A stretch of DNA of 64,000 nucleotides, from contig NZ_CP023450.1 of NCBI RefSeq assembly GCF_002355275.1, forward strand, positions 1-64,000. The letters run 5' to 3'. Below the pieces are notes generated by a model. The model did not search any database. It saw only the letters and a list, made by a program, of their open reading frames with translations, and had not been told where the DNA came from. Numbering within the stretch: the first letter of the stretch is position 1; each line of letters begins with the position of its first letter. This stretch comes from Rhizorhabdus dicambivorans. Lineage in GTDB: Bacteria > Pseudomonadota > Alphaproteobacteria > Sphingomonadales > Sphingomonadaceae. The translations under genes and the position numbers were made by a program. Of this stretch, positions 1 through 9,430 are shown one piece after another.

Positions 1-84
1 ATTCGTATTCGTGCGAACCTGCGCGTTCGCGGTCGAACCGATTGAGAGCAAGCTCATGGCCACAATCGAGAGAAACTTCGTCAT
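1..84 (-). CDS. N-terminus of an exported protein (partial)
   Basis: This gene runs off the left edge of the window. On the minus strand an ATG at 84-82 is preceded by AAGGAG (CTCCTT at 91-96) with a six-base spacer, a very good ribosome binding site. The 28 visible codons begin MTKFLSIVAMSLLSIGS and reach an A-N-A-Q cleavage-like site, so they encode a Sec signal peptide. Nothing of the mature protein is visible, so no function can be given. It points away from the DUF411 gene, and the two are divergent across about 400 bases. Confidence 0.7.
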   Translation of the reverse strand, partial: MTKFLSIVAMSLLSIGSTANAQVRTNTN

Positions 85-483
85 ACTCGACTCCTTGGAA
101 GAATGTTGAATATTGCCGCTCGATTCTCGAGGGGAAGATCTGGTCTTCGTCGTCAGGACTATGGTCCTTGGTCCAAGCTCGATATACGTAGTGTGCGCAG
201 CCATTAGGCTCGTCGGCGCGGATCTCTACACCTGAATCGGAGCTCGGCGAATTCCACAATGAGGTCAGGGGTTCGCGACCTCATATACCAGAAACACGTC
301 CTCGACGTCGGCCGCGCAAACCAAACGGTCGCCCTGACATTAGAAAAAGGCCGTCAATGTGCGACCGGCGAAATTTTGGAGCAGCAGATGTGGGCTCCGT
401 CTTCCTGGTGCGTATACCCAGGAGATGTGTACGAGCATGGCAATCACGCGCAGGGACCGGGCTGAGGTTTGGAGGACGGTGAC
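85..483. other. Intergenic region between divergent genes
   Basis: No convincing gene is seen here. A 68-codon frame on the plus strand (259-465) has no recognisable motif, no good ribosome site and atypical composition. The region must carry the promoters of the divergent genes on each side. I could not identify a clear -35/-10 pair or operator. Confidence 0.5.
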
Positions 484-918
484 TTGAGAAAGCAATCGAT
501 CGCGGCGCTCACTGCAATGTTCATCGCGAACGCAGCGACCGCTGCGGCGCCCATTCTGGTGCACCGTGACCCCGGATGCGGATGCTGCCAGAAATGGACT
601 GAGCAGGTCCGCGCGCAGTTCCGGCGCCCTGTAACCATCGTGGATGATCGCTCACGCGCAGCCTTCCAGCGCGCGCGGGGCGTCCCGCAACAGCTGTCCT
701 CCTGCCACACCGCGGTGATCGATGGTCTGGTCTTCGAGGGCCATGTGCCGATCGCCATGAAGCGGCTCCTGGCGCAGCGTCCCCGCGGCGTAAGTGGCCT
801 TGCGGTTTCAGGGATGCCGATCGGCTCGCCCGGCATGGAAGTGACTGGTCAGCGGGCGCAGCCTTATGTCGTGGTTGCGTTCGGACCTTCGGGCCAACGC
901 GTATTCGCTCGCCATTAA
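484..918 (+). CDS. DUF411 family metal-binding exported protein
   Basis: A 144-residue periplasmic protein of the DUF411 family, which is linked to copper and other metal resistance loci; the biochemical role is not firmly known. It has a short signal peptide ending near A-T-A-A-A, then the family signature H-R-D-P-G-C-G-C-C-x-x-W, a central S-C-H-T-A-V-I-D-G-L-V-F-E-G-H-V-P block and a C-terminal G-M-P-x-G-S-P-G-M-E motif. I chose the TTG at 484 because GGAGGA (471-476) lies seven bases upstream; a TTG at 469 is also in frame but sits before that site. It is the first gene of a plus-strand run leading into cusCBA, which supports a copper/silver role. Confidence 0.85.
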   Translation: MRKQSIAALTAMFIANAATAAAPILVHRDPGCGCCQKWTEQVRAQFRRPVTIVDDRSRAAFQRARGVPQQLSSCHTAVIDGLVFEGHVPIAMKRLLAQRPRGVSGLAVSGMPIGSPGMEVTGQRAQPYVVVAFGPSGQRVFARH

Positions 919-968
919 CGCTAATCTTCATTTGGTTCCCTAAGGGGCTTTTGCTAGAAACAATCTTC

Positions 969-1331
969 GTGAAACGCTTTTTCGCCTCGCTGCTCCTTGT
1001 CGGAGCACTGTTGGGTCTCTTCGGAGGCCAGATGGCGGCTGCGCGAAGCGTTCCGATGGCGATGAGCGCGCCCAAGGCGATGGCGATGGATTCGGACTGC
1101 ATGGCCATGATGGCCAAGCAGCAGCCCGCGCCCGAGAAAAAGCCGTGCAAGGGCCTTACACTCGACTGCATTGCCGCCATGGGGTGCGTTGTTCCATTGG
1201 CCGCCGCTGATCTTGCGGGCGATATTGCCACGCCGCGTATTCATGGCGCCCTCGGCTTCTGGCCGACCAACGCCGTCCTGGCCGGGAAGTCCTTCGGTCC
1301 TGATCCGGATCCTCCCACGAACCTTGGCTGA
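969..1331 (+). CDS. Small Met/Cys-containing exported protein (copy 1)
   Basis: A secreted protein of about 120 residues with a signal peptide (K-R-F-F-A-S-L-L-L-V-G-A-L-L-G). The mature part has D-C-M-A-M-M, then K-P-C-K-G-L-T-L-D-C-I-A-A-M-G-C, and ends D-P-D-P-P-T-N-L-G. The Met and Cys content fits a periplasmic Cu/Ag ligand, but this is inference. It is a paralogue of the minus-strand gene at 8603-8962, which has the same order of elements (D-C-V-G-M-M, then P-C-D-R-M-T-L-A-C, then Q-H-P-P-N-S-L-A). The start is uncertain: GTG at 969 gives the cleaner signal peptide, TTG at 951 is also in frame. I do not recognise a named family. Confidence 0.7.
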   Translation: MKRFFASLLLVGALLGLFGGQMAAARSVPMAMSAPKAMAMDSDCMAMMAKQQPAPEKKPCKGLTLDCIAAMGCVVPLAAADLAGDIATPRIHGALGFWPTNAVLAGKSFGPDPDPPTNLG

Positions 1332-1403
1332 TTGAACCATTGCTTACGCGCGCTTTCCCGCGCGGCGCCGTGACCTCTTTCAATTCAGACAAGGATATTC
1401 GTG

Positions 1404-1676
1404 ATGAACAAGAAGATGATTCTGGCTGCTATGGCGGCCGCCCTGAGCGTCGCCGCCCCTGCTTGGGCGGATGCCTCGCATAGCTCGACCCAAGGCCATT
1501 ATGAATGGCGATCGGTGCCGCAATACGGCCCGCGTGCGACCGGCCCGGTCCGGCAGCGCGTCTGGGTCGCGGATCATGCCCAGATGGCGAACTGCGACTG
1601 CGACATGATGAAGATGAGCGCGGATGAATGCATGGGCATGATGCATCACGGCCGCGACAAGCCTACAGCCGGCTAA
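1404..1676 (+). CDS. Small exported protein with PQYGPRA motif (copy 1)
   Basis: A 90-residue exported protein with a signal peptide ending near A-P-A-W-A. The mature part carries Y-E-W-R-S-V-P-Q-Y-G-P-R-A followed by G-P-V-R-Q-R-V-W-V, and a C-terminal Met/Cys/His cluster (N-C-D-C-D-M-M-K-M, then C-M-G-M-M-H-H). The cluster is a plausible soft-metal binding site. The same Y-x-W-R-x-x-P-Q-Y-G-P-R-A core occurs in the minus-strand gene at 8161-8499. A GTG at 1401 and ATG at 1404 are both behind AAGGA (1391-1395); ATG is preferred. It lies directly upstream of cusC and downstream of the small Met/Cys protein. No named family was recognised. Confidence 0.7.
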   Translation: MNKKMILAAMAAALSVAAPAWADASHSSTQGHYEWRSVPQYGPRATGPVRQRVWVADHAQMANCDCDMMKMSADECMGMMHHGRDKPTAG

Positions 1677-1810
1677 GCTCGGGTCCCGGCCGTCAGATCA
1701 GAAAAGCAGGGCCAGGCGCGCGGCGCCGGCGCGGGACATCAAGCCCCCGCGTCGGCGCCGTGTTGGCAGCCTTGTGATCCGCGCCGGGAACCCCCGAACG
1801 GGAGATGTTC

Positions 1811-3037
1811 ATGCGCACCCTTTTCCTCGCCGTGCCGCTATTGGCGCTACCGACTCCAGCCCTCGCCGGGCCGCTCCGCTTCGAGGAGGCGCTTGCGCGA
1901 GCGGAGGCGCAAGCTCCGTCGCTCCGTGCCAAGGGGTTGGAGGTCGATGCGCGCCGCTCCGCACTGCCGGCGCAGGGCAGCTCCCCGATCCCAAGCTCGG
2001 GCTCGGTATCGACAATTTCCCCGTATCGGGCCCGCCAGCTGGGAGCTTCGTCGAAGACAGCATGACGATGGCGCGAGTGGGTATCTCTCAGGATGTTCCC
2101 AACGCCGCCAAGCGCCATGCTCGGACGAGCCGGGCGCGAACCGATGTCGAAGCTGCCGAGGCGACACTTTTGTCCGAACGCCGCCGCGTCGAGGTCGCAA
2201 CCGCGCTGGCATGGATCGATCTCGCCTATGCGGAACGGCGTCTTGCCGCTCTCGACGGCATACTTTCCAAGCTCGCCCCCTTCCCTCCGCGGCAAAGAGC
2301 GGCGTCGCCTCCGGCACCGCGCGCCCCGCACAGACGCTGCAGGTGCGGCAAGCACTCGCGGTGCTGGAAGACCGCCGGAGCGAGCTCGCCGCCGCAGTGG
2401 CGCGCCAACGCGCGATCCTCTCGCGCTGGACCGGCGAGCCCGCGCCTGAGGTGGTCGGTAATATCCCTGCGCTTACTATCGACGCCGCAGCCCTGCGCGC
2501 CGCCATAACCACCCACCCGATCTCGGCGCCGCCGGTGCCCGGGTCGCCCAGGCCGAGGCGGACGTCGGGATCGCCCGGGCCGACAAGCGCCCCGACTGGG
2601 GCTTCGACGTCGCCTATCAGCGCCGGGCGGATCGCTATGGTGACATGGTTTCGGCCGGCGTCACTGTCAGCCTGCCGCTTTTTGCCAAACGGCGGCAGGA
2701 CCCGATGATCGCCGCCAGCGCGGCGACCGCCGCTGCGGCGCTTGCCGAGCAGGAAGACATGCGCCGGTCCCTTCTCGCCGATCTCGAAGCCGGCCTTGCC
2801 GACCATGCCATGCACCATGAGCAGTGGATGCGCGCCCGCGACACGCTGCTGCCGCTCGCGCGTAGCCGCGCGAACCTCGAGACCGCGAGCTATGCCGCCG
2901 GACGCGCCGGGCTGCTCGACGTGATCGAGGCCCAGACCATGCTCGCCGACAGCGAGCTGCAATTGCTCGACAGGGAGGCCGAATTCGCGCGCGATGCCGT
3001 GCGGCTCGTCCTCACCTTTGGGGGGAACAGCCAATGA
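1811..3037 (+). pseudogene. cusC: cusC-like outer-membrane efflux channel, frameshifted
   Basis: An outer-membrane channel of the TolC/CusC family, broken by at least three single-base losses near 1975, 2288 and 2517. The reading frame moves 2 to 1 to 0 to 2. When the pieces are joined they give a continuous protein: signal peptide from ATG 1811 (GGGAG six bases upstream), L-P-D-P-K-L-G-L-G-I-D-N-F-P-V-S-G, a long helical middle, and a C-terminal half ending L-T-F-G-G-N-S-Q. Each shift falls in a short G or C run, for example CCGGAT read as CCGAT near 2517. Family motifs on both sides are intact. Either the operon is recently inactivated or these are sequencing errors. Its stop overlaps the start of cusB by four bases. 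Confidence 0.8.
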
Positions 3038-4516
3038 AATTCGACATGACCTCGCGCGCGCAGCTTGGCACGGCGGCCGCGGCGCTCGCACTGGCGGCGG
3101 GAGCCCTCGGCTATGGCCTGGCGACTTGGCGCCATGAAGATCCACCGGCCGCAACGGCGCAGGGCGGGCGCAAGATCCTCTACTGGTACGACCCGATGGT
3201 CCCGAGCCAGCATTTCGACAAGCCGGGCAAGTCGCCGTTCATGGATATGGAGCTTGTACCCAAATATGCCGACGAGGCAGCGAGTGGCGAGACCGGCGTG
3301 GCGATCGATCCGGCGCGCACCCAATCGCTTGGCCTGCGCATCGCGGAAGCGGGACCGGGACACTGGGATCGAGCCTCACGGCGACCGGTACGATCGAGTT
3401 CAACGAGCGCGACGTCGCCATCGTCCAGGCGCGAACCGGTGGCTTCGTCCAACGGGTCTACGCGCGCGCGCCCGGCGATGTGATCGGGGCAGGCGCACCG
3501 CTCGCCGATATCCTGGTGCCGGAATGGGCGGGCGCGCAGGCGGAATATCTGGCCGTGCGAAGGATCGGCGATGCAGGCCTCGCTCACGCGGCCCGTCAGC
3601 GCCTCCTGCTGCTCGGCATGCCTGCGGGTACGGTCGCAGCAGTCGAGCGGAGCGGGCGACCGCATAATGTGGTGACGATCTCGGCGCCAACCGGCGGCAC
3701 CATCAAGACGCTCGGCGTCCGGGCCGGGATGACGGTCGCGAGCGGCCAGACACTCGCAGAGGTGAACGGGCTGGGTACGGTGTGGCTGAATGCCGCAGTG
3801 CCGGAGGCGATGGCCGGGAGGCTCCGGCCGGGGCAGAGCGCGACCGCGACCCTCGCCGCCTATCCCGGCGAACGCTTCATGGGCCGGATTGCCGCGATTC
3901 TCCCAAGCGTCGCCGCCGAAAGCCGGACGCTCACCGTGCGGATCGAACTTCCCAATCGAGCCGGGCGCCTGCGCCCCGGCATGTTCGCCTCGGTCGATCT
4001 CGGCCGCGCTGCCCGCTCGGCGCTGCTCGTGCCCTCGGAAGCCATCATCCGCACCGGCAAGCGCGCGCTCGTCATGCTGGCGCTGCCGCAAGGGCGCTAC
4101 CGCCCTGCCGAGGTGCAGACCGGTGCAGAAGCAGGAGGCCAGACCGAAATCCTTGCCGGCCTTGCCGAGGGGGAGAAGATTGTCGCTTCCGGCCAGTTCC
4201 TGATCGATTCCGAGGCCAACCTCTCCGGCATCGAAGCGCGCCCGATCAGTGGGCCAGCCGCCACGCCGCGAGCAGAAGCACCTTCGACCGGCGCCTATCG
4301 TACGAACGGCGGATCGAGAGCATATCAGGCGATCGGATCACCCTCAGCCACGCGGCCGTCCCCGCGCTCAAATGGCCCGCCATGACGATGACGTTCAAGC
4401 TGGGGAGCCCGGCGCTCGCGCGGGGGTTCAAAAAGGGCGACCGCGTCGTCTTCGGCTTCGACCAAGCGGCGGAAGGCCCTGTCGTTCGCACGCTGAGCCG
4501 CGAGGCTGCGCGATGA
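3034..4516 (+). pseudogene. cusB: cusB-like membrane fusion protein with C-terminal CusF domain, frameshifted
   Basis: The periplasmic adaptor of a Cu/Ag RND pump. The first part (3034 onward) has an N-terminal membrane anchor and the heavy-metal binding segment Y-W-Y-D-P-M-V-P-S-Q-H-F-D-K-P-G-K-S-P-F-M-D-M, typical of CusB. The frame then shifts near 3365 into the hairpin/barrel region (T-G-T-I-E-F-N-E-R-D-V-A), and again near 4310 into a C-terminal extension I-E-S-I-S-G-D-R-I-T-L-S-H, ending W-P-A-M-T-M-T-F-K and R-T-L-S-R-E-A-A-R. That extension is a CusF-type domain with the W-P-A-M-T-M copper site. Both shifts are one-base losses. Downstream is cusA, overlapping by four bases. Confidence 0.82.
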
Positions 4517-7500
4517 TCGGCCGTCTCATCGACTGGTCGGCGACAACCGCCTGTTCGTGGTGCTCGGAGCGCTGGCGCTTGTCCTCGGCGGACTGCTTGC
4601 GCTGCGCAGCACGCCGATCGACGCCCTGCCCGACCTCAGCGACACCCAGGTCATCATCCGCACGAGCTATCCGGGCCAGGCTCCGCAGGTCGTCGAAAAC
4701 CAGATCACCTACCCGCTCGCGACGACGATGCTGTCGGTGCCGGGCGCGAATACCGTGCGCGGCTATTCCTTCTTCGGGGACAGCTTCGTCTATGTGATCT
4801 TCGCCGATGGGACCGACCTTTATTGGGCGCGCTCGCGCGTCCTTGAATATCTCAACCAGGTGCAAGGGCGATTGCCGGAGACGGCGAGAAGCGCGATCGG
4901 TCCCGACGCGACCGGCGTGGGCTGGGTCTATCAATATGCGCTGGTCGATCGCACCGGCGGACACGACCTCGCCAGCTCCGATCATTGCAGGACTGGTTCC
5001 TGCGCTATGAGCTCAAGAGCCTGCCGGGAGTGGCGAAGTTGCCAGCATCGGCGGCATGGTCAAGCAGTATCAGGTCGTGCTCGATCCGGTGAAGCTCGCC
5101 GGATACGGCATCACGCACGCGCAGGCCGTCGAGGCGATCGGGCAGGCCAACCAGGAAACCGGCGGCTCGGTCCTCGAACTCGGCGAGGCCGAATATATGG
5201 TGCGCGCTTCGGGCTATCTGCAGTCGCTCGACGACTTCCGCGCCATAACCGCTGCGCACCGCGGCAGGCGGCGTGCCGGTCACGCTCGGCGACGTCGCGA
5301 ACCATCCAGCTTGGCCCCGAAATGCGCCGCGGCATCGCCGAACTCGACGGCGACGGCGAAGTGGCTGGCGGCGTCGTCATTCTGCGCTCGGGATCGGATG
5401 CCCGCGCGACCATCCAGGCGGTGCGCGACAAGCTCGAGATTCTCAAGAAGAGTTTGCCCCGCGGGGTCGCGATCGTACCCACCTATGATCGTTCGCAGCT
5501 CATCGACGCATCGATCGAGAACCTCACGCACAAGCTCGCCGAAGAGTTTGTCGTCGTGGCGATCGTCTGCGCCCTGTTCCTCTGGCATGTGCGCTCGGCC
5601 CTAGTCGCCATCGTCACGCTGCCGCTCGGCGTCCTGGCGGCCTTCATCGTGATGCACTCCAGGGTCAACGCCAACATCATGTCACTGGGCGGCATTGCGA
5701 TCGCGATCGGCGCCATGGTCGATGCCGCGATCGTGATGATAGAGAATGCCCACAAACGGATCGAGCAGTGGGAGCATGATATCCGGGCGAAGAGCTGGCT
5801 GGGGCGGCGCGCTGGAACCGTCATCACCGACGCAGCGCGCGAGGTGGGTCCCGCGCTCTTCTTCTCGCTCCTCATCATTACGCTCTCTTTCGTCCGGTCT
5901 TCACGCTTGAGGCCCAGGAGGGTCGCCTTTTCGCGCCGCTCGCCTTCACCAAGACCTACACTATGGCGGCGGCGGCAATCCTCTCGGTGACGCTCGTGCC
6001 GGTGCTGATGGGCTGGCTCATCCGGGCAAGATCCCTCCGAACAGCCAATCCCGTCAACCGCGCGCTGACGAGGCTATCGCCCCGCCATCGACTGGGTGCT
6101 GAAACGCCCAAGGGACCCTCGTCATCGCCGGGCTCATCTTCCTGACGACCGCATGGCCGCTGTCGCGGCTCGGCGGCGAGTTCCTGCCTGCCATGAACGA
6201 GGGCGATCTTCTCTACATGCCCTCCGCTTTGCCCGGCCTGTCGGCGCCAAGGCATCGGAGCTCCTCCAGCAGACGGACCGCATGATCAAGTCGGTCCCGA
6301 GGTGCAGAGCGTGTTCGGAAGGCCGGACGCGCGGAAAGCGCGACCGACCCTGCCCGCTCGAAATGTTCGAGACGACGATCCGCTTTAAGCCGCGTGACCA
6401 ATGGCGGCCGGGCATGACCCCCGACAAACTGATCGAGGAGCTCGACCGCACCGTGAAAGTGCCGGGGCTCGCCAATATCTGGGTGCCGCCCATCCGCAAC
6501 CGGATCGACATGCTGGCGACCGGCATCAAGAGCCCGATCGGGGTCAAGGTGTCCGGTTCGGACCTCGCCGCCATCGACCATGTCGCGCGCGAGGTGGAAC
6601 GGGTCGCGAAAGGCGTGCCCGGCGTCAGCTCCGCGCTCGCCGAGCGGCTGACCGGCGGGCGCTACATCGATGTCCGGATCGACCGGATGGCTGCCGCGCG
6701 CTACGGGCTCAATATCGCCGACGTCCAGGCGATCGTCGCCGGCGCGATCGGCGGCGAGAATGTCGGTCAGACCGTCGAGGGGCTGGCGCGCTATCCGATC
6801 AATGTCCGCTATCCGCGCGAGCTACGCGACAGCCCGGACGCACTGCGTGCCCTTCCGGTGCTCACGCCGTCGGGTCAACAGATCACGCTCGGCAGCGTCG
6901 CCCAGATCGCGATCAGCGACGGACCGCCGATGCTGAAGACTGAGAACGGCCGCCCATCGACCTGGGTCTATGTCGACGTTCGAGACGCGATCTCGCCTCG
7001 GTCGTCGAGGATCTGCAGAATGCGGTGGCACGCGAGGTCAAGCTCTCGCCCGGCGTCAGCCTCGCCTATTCGGGCCAGTTCGAATATCTCGCCCGCGCCA
7101 TCGACCGGCTCAAGATCGTCGTACCAGCAACGCTCGCGATCATCTTCCTCCTGCTTTACCTCATCTTCCGGCGGCTCGACGAGGCGGTGCTCATCATGGG
7201 CACGCTGCCCTTCGCGCTCACCGGCGGTTTCTGGATCCTCTACCTGCTCGGCTACCACCAGTCGGTCGCGACCGGCGTCGGCTTCATCGCGCTTGCCGGC
7301 GTCGCCGCCGAGTTCGGCGTTGTGATGCTGATCTACCTGAAGGATGCCCTCCAGGCGCGGGGCGAGCAGCCCTCGCGGGAGGATATTGCCGAGGCGGTCC
7401 GCGAAGGCGCGCTGCTCAGGGTCCGGCCCAAGGCGATGACGGTCGCCGTCATCATTGCTGGCCTCCTTCCGATCCTGGTCGGATCTGGCGCGGGCTCGGA

Positions 7501-7623
7501 AGTCATGAGCCGTATCGCGGCGCCCATGGTCGGCGGATGCTGACCGCACCGCTCCTCTCCATGTTCGTCATCCCCGCCGCCTATCTGCTTCTGAGGCGGG
7601 GATCCCTTCACACCAAACCATGA
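4513..7623 (+). pseudogene. cusA: cusA-like RND pump, multiply frameshifted
   Basis: The inner-membrane proton-driven pump of the Cu/Ag system. The TM4 motif reads [20 protein letters not shown], the form typical of the monovalent-cation (CusA/SilA, HME4) group and unlike the D-F-G-L-I-V-D-G form of the two CzcA pumps in this window. About fourteen frame changes are visible (near 4545, 4975, 5035, 5250, 5300, 5893, 6074, 6110, 6237, 6299, 6325, 6352, 6975 and 7540). Most fit loss of one base in a G or C run; those near 5250, 5300, 6074 and 6110 need either one gained base or two lost. Joined, the pieces cover a full-length protein of about 1040 residues, ending L-L-R-R-G-S-L-H-T-K-P. Confidence 0.82.
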
Positions 7624-7645
7624 AGCACCACGAAAGGAGACTATG

Positions 7646-8035
7646 ATGAAATTGCATGCACTGACCGTTCTCGGCCTCACCGCCGCGCTCGCCGCCTGCG
7701 GCTCCAAGACCGAGTCCAACGAGACGGCCGCCACGAACACGGCGTCGCCTGCGGCTACGGAAACCAATGCGATGGCGGACGACATGGGCAAAATGGAGAT
7801 GTCGCCTACCGCCAAGATGGCCAAGGGCACCGGCAAGGTGACAGCCGTCGACAAGAGCGCCGGGACCATCACGCTCGACCATGGCCCGATCACCGAGGCG
7901 AACTGGCCGGCGATGACGATGGCGTTCAAGGCAGCGCCAACCCTGATCGACAGCGTGAAGGTGGGCGATCAGGTGAATTTCGAGCTGAAGCTCGACGGCA
8001 ATGCCGGCGAAGTGACGGCCATCGAGAAAAAGTAG
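7646..8035 (+). CDS. cusF: CusF-like periplasmic copper-binding lipoprotein
   Basis: A 129-residue lipoprotein. The signal peptide ends in the lipobox L-A-A-C with the lipidated Cys at residue 18, followed by a Thr/Ala/Asn-rich linker. The C-terminal 75 residues are a CusF domain: G-T-G-K-V-T-A-V-D, then L-D-H-G-P-I, then W-P-A-M-T-M-A-F-K, with the His, Trp and two Met that bind Cu(I)/Ag(I) in CusF. CusF hands metal to CusB. It lies 22 bases after cusA and is not frameshifted. An ATG at 7643 is also possible; 7646 fits the AGGAG spacing better. A second CusF domain is fused to the end of cusB upstream. Confidence 0.88.
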   Translation: MKLHALTVLGLTAALAACGSKTESNETAATNTASPAATETNAMADDMGKMEMSPTAKMAKGTGKVTAVDKSAGTITLDHGPITEANWPAMTMAFKAAPTLIDSVKVGDQVNFELKLDGNAGEVTAIEKK

Positions 8036-8044
8036 ACCGTCGCT

Positions 8045-8085
8045 GAACTTTCGGGAGGCACCGAGGAGCACCTCCCGAAGAGTTC
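8045..8085. terminator. Hairpin after cusF
   Basis: An inverted repeat with a nine-base perfect stem (TTCGGGAGG at 8050-8058 with CCTCCCGAA at 8071-8079), extended outward by GAACT/AGTTC across a one-base bulge. It lies ten bases after the cusF stop and before the convergent gene at 8161. No strong T run follows, so it may be a processing or bidirectional terminator signal. Confidence 0.55.
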
Positions 8086-8127
8086 CGGCAAGTTGGAACA
8101 GGCAATGTTCGCCGATCCATGATCGAC

Positions 8128-8151
8128 GGCGAGGGCAAGTTAGCCCTCGCC
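8128..8151. terminator. Hairpin between convergent genes
   Basis: A perfect nine-base stem, GGCGAGGGC at 8128-8136 and GCCCTCGCC at 8143-8151, with a six-base loop. It is placed ten bases beyond the stop of the minus-strand gene at 8161-8499, so it probably terminates that transcript. Confidence 0.55.
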
Positions 8152-8160
8152 ATCACTTCA

Positions 8161-8499
8161 TCAGCAGACATCGCGCCCATCGACCCAAACGCGGACCGGT
8201 CCCTGCATGGGCGCACGCGGACCATATTGCGGCCGCATCCGCCACACATAACGGCCGGTCTCGCCAGTGTAGGCTGGATCGCATTCCGGTCCGCCTTTGC
8301 CTGTCCACTGTTTGCGCTCGTCGCCGACCTTCTTGCAGACCCGCGCACTCAGCGGCGCACGCGGACCAGGTGCCTGGGGTTGCCACTCGCATTTGATGGT
8401 CGCCGGTTTCTCGACATCTGCTTGTGCCCATACCGGGACAGGGACGCCGACGAGTGTCGTGAATGCGGCCACCGCAGCGCCGAATATCAAGGTCTTCAT
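8161..8499 (-). CDS. Small exported protein with PQYGPRA motif (copy 2)
   Basis: A 112-residue exported protein. The start ATG at 8499-8497 is preceded by AAGGAGAGG (8504-8512 on the plus strand as the complement). The signal peptide ends near P-V-W-A-Q-A. The mature part has three cysteines (K-C-E-W-Q, R-V-C-K-K-V-G-D-E-R, P-E-C-D-P) and then Y-V-W-R-M-R-P-Q-Y-G-P-R-A followed by G-P-V-R-V-W-V-D-G and a final Cys. That core matches the gene at 1404-1676. No named family was recognised; a periplasmic copper-linked role is inferred only from context. It follows the small Met/Cys gene at 8603-8962 on the same strand. Confidence 0.7.
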   Translation of the reverse strand: MKTLIFGAAVAAFTTLVGVPVPVWAQADVEKPATIKCEWQPQAPGPRAPLSARVCKKVGDERKQWTGKGGPECDPAYTGETGRYVWRMRPQYGPRAPMQGPVRVWVDGRDVC

Positions 8500-8602
8500 G
8501 ATTCCTCTCCTTGGACTGATAGTGCCTTGGACGAACTGGCGCCGAAGCACTGGACAGCGCACCGCGCAGTCCAGTGCTGGGAAGGGTTCGCCTGGCGAAT
8601 TA

Positions 8603-8962
8603 TCAGGCCAAGGAGTTGGGTGGATGTTGTTCGGGCTGGGTCGATCGTCCCTCTATGGACGAGGTTGACGGCCATGCCAGAGAGCCGGCGTCGATCATCG
8701 TTTCTGCCACTACGGGCTGTCCAACATGGAGCATGAACGGCATCGCACAGCAGAGGCCAGCAACGCACGCGAGCGTCATCCGGTCACAGGGAACCGATTT
8801 GTCGCTATCGCCCTGCATCATGCCGACGCAATCCATCGGCATGGTCGCCGGAGCCATTGCCTCGATAGCCGCCGTGGCGGGGCTTGCAGCAATCGCCACC
8901 GTCTGCCCGAAGAGCCCAAGCAAGGCGGCTATGACCAGCACGATTTTCAGTGCTCGCCTCAT
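8603..8962 (-). CDS. Small Met/Cys-containing exported protein (copy 2)
   Basis: A 119-residue exported protein with an N-terminal signal peptide (R-R-A-L-K-I-V-L-V-I-A-A-L-L-G). The mature part holds M-D-C-V-G-M-M, then V-P-C-D-R-M-T-L-A-C-V-A-G-L-C-C-A-M-P, and ends Q-P-E-Q-H-P-P-N-S-L-A. It is a paralogue of the plus-strand gene at 969-1331, sharing element order and tail. Upstream on the minus strand a TTGACG box (complement at 8991-8996) stands about 19 bases before an AATATT-like -10 close to the ATG; the transcript could be leaderless. Function unknown, probably metal-related. Confidence 0.68.
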   Translation of the reverse strand: MRRALKIVLVIAALLGLFGQTVAIAASPATAAIEAMAPATMPMDCVGMMQGDSDKSVPCDRMTLACVAGLCCAMPFMLHVGQPVVAETMIDAGSLAWPSTSSIEGRSTQPEQHPPNSLA

Positions 8963-9284
8963 ATGAATATTGTCTGCTTCTCGTCGCCCTGCGTCAAGCG
9001 CTGACGGCCTGCTGTCCTCGGTGAATGAAAGGGTTCGCGCCGCGTTGCGAGATGCTGGGGGTAGCTCAAGCTGCCCGCGGGTTGGGTTCGATCCCGTTCG
9101 TGCAACGACCCGGCAGATTAGGACCTATGCACATTTAAGCGAGGTTTCGCATTTCCTGTTGTCGTCACGCATCGAGCACAGGCGGCGCATGGGAATCGAA
9201 GCTTCAGCGAATGTGGGTCGCCCACATATCGCCGTTGGGTATCTCACGGCGCATAATAGAGCTTGGACGCCAAGGAGAGAAACG
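8963..9284. other. Intergenic region
   Basis: About 320 bases between the divergent small genes. It should contain promoters for both. I see no gene; an open frame on the plus strand from 8970 is continuous with the small membrane protein gene but has no coding-like motif before the ATG at 9285. Confidence 0.5.
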
Positions 9285-9428
9285 ATGCCTGCCAACTGCA
9301 TGGAGATGATGAGCGGTGGTAGCAGACTGATGATGATCGGGATGGGCCTCATATGGCTGCTGGTCATTGTCGTGCTTTTGCTCACGACTGCGGCTCTTGT
9401 AAAATATCTGCGATCGGGGCCGCGCTAG
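9285..9428 (+). CDS. Small single-span membrane protein
   Basis: A 47-residue protein starting at ATG 9285 behind AAGGAGAG (9272-9279). The sequence is a short Cys/Met-containing head (M-P-A-N-C-M-E-M-M-S-G-G), one strongly hydrophobic helix (about residues 19-40, W-L-L-V-I-V-V-L-L-L-T-T-A) and a basic tail. It is probably an inner-membrane micropeptide. Met/Cys residues next to a copper block suggest a metal link but nothing more can be said. The longer upstream extension of this frame is judged non-coding. Confidence 0.55.
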   Translation: MPANCMEMMSGGSRLMMIGMGLIWLLVIVVLLLTTAALVKYLRSGPR

Positions 9429-9430
9429 CC

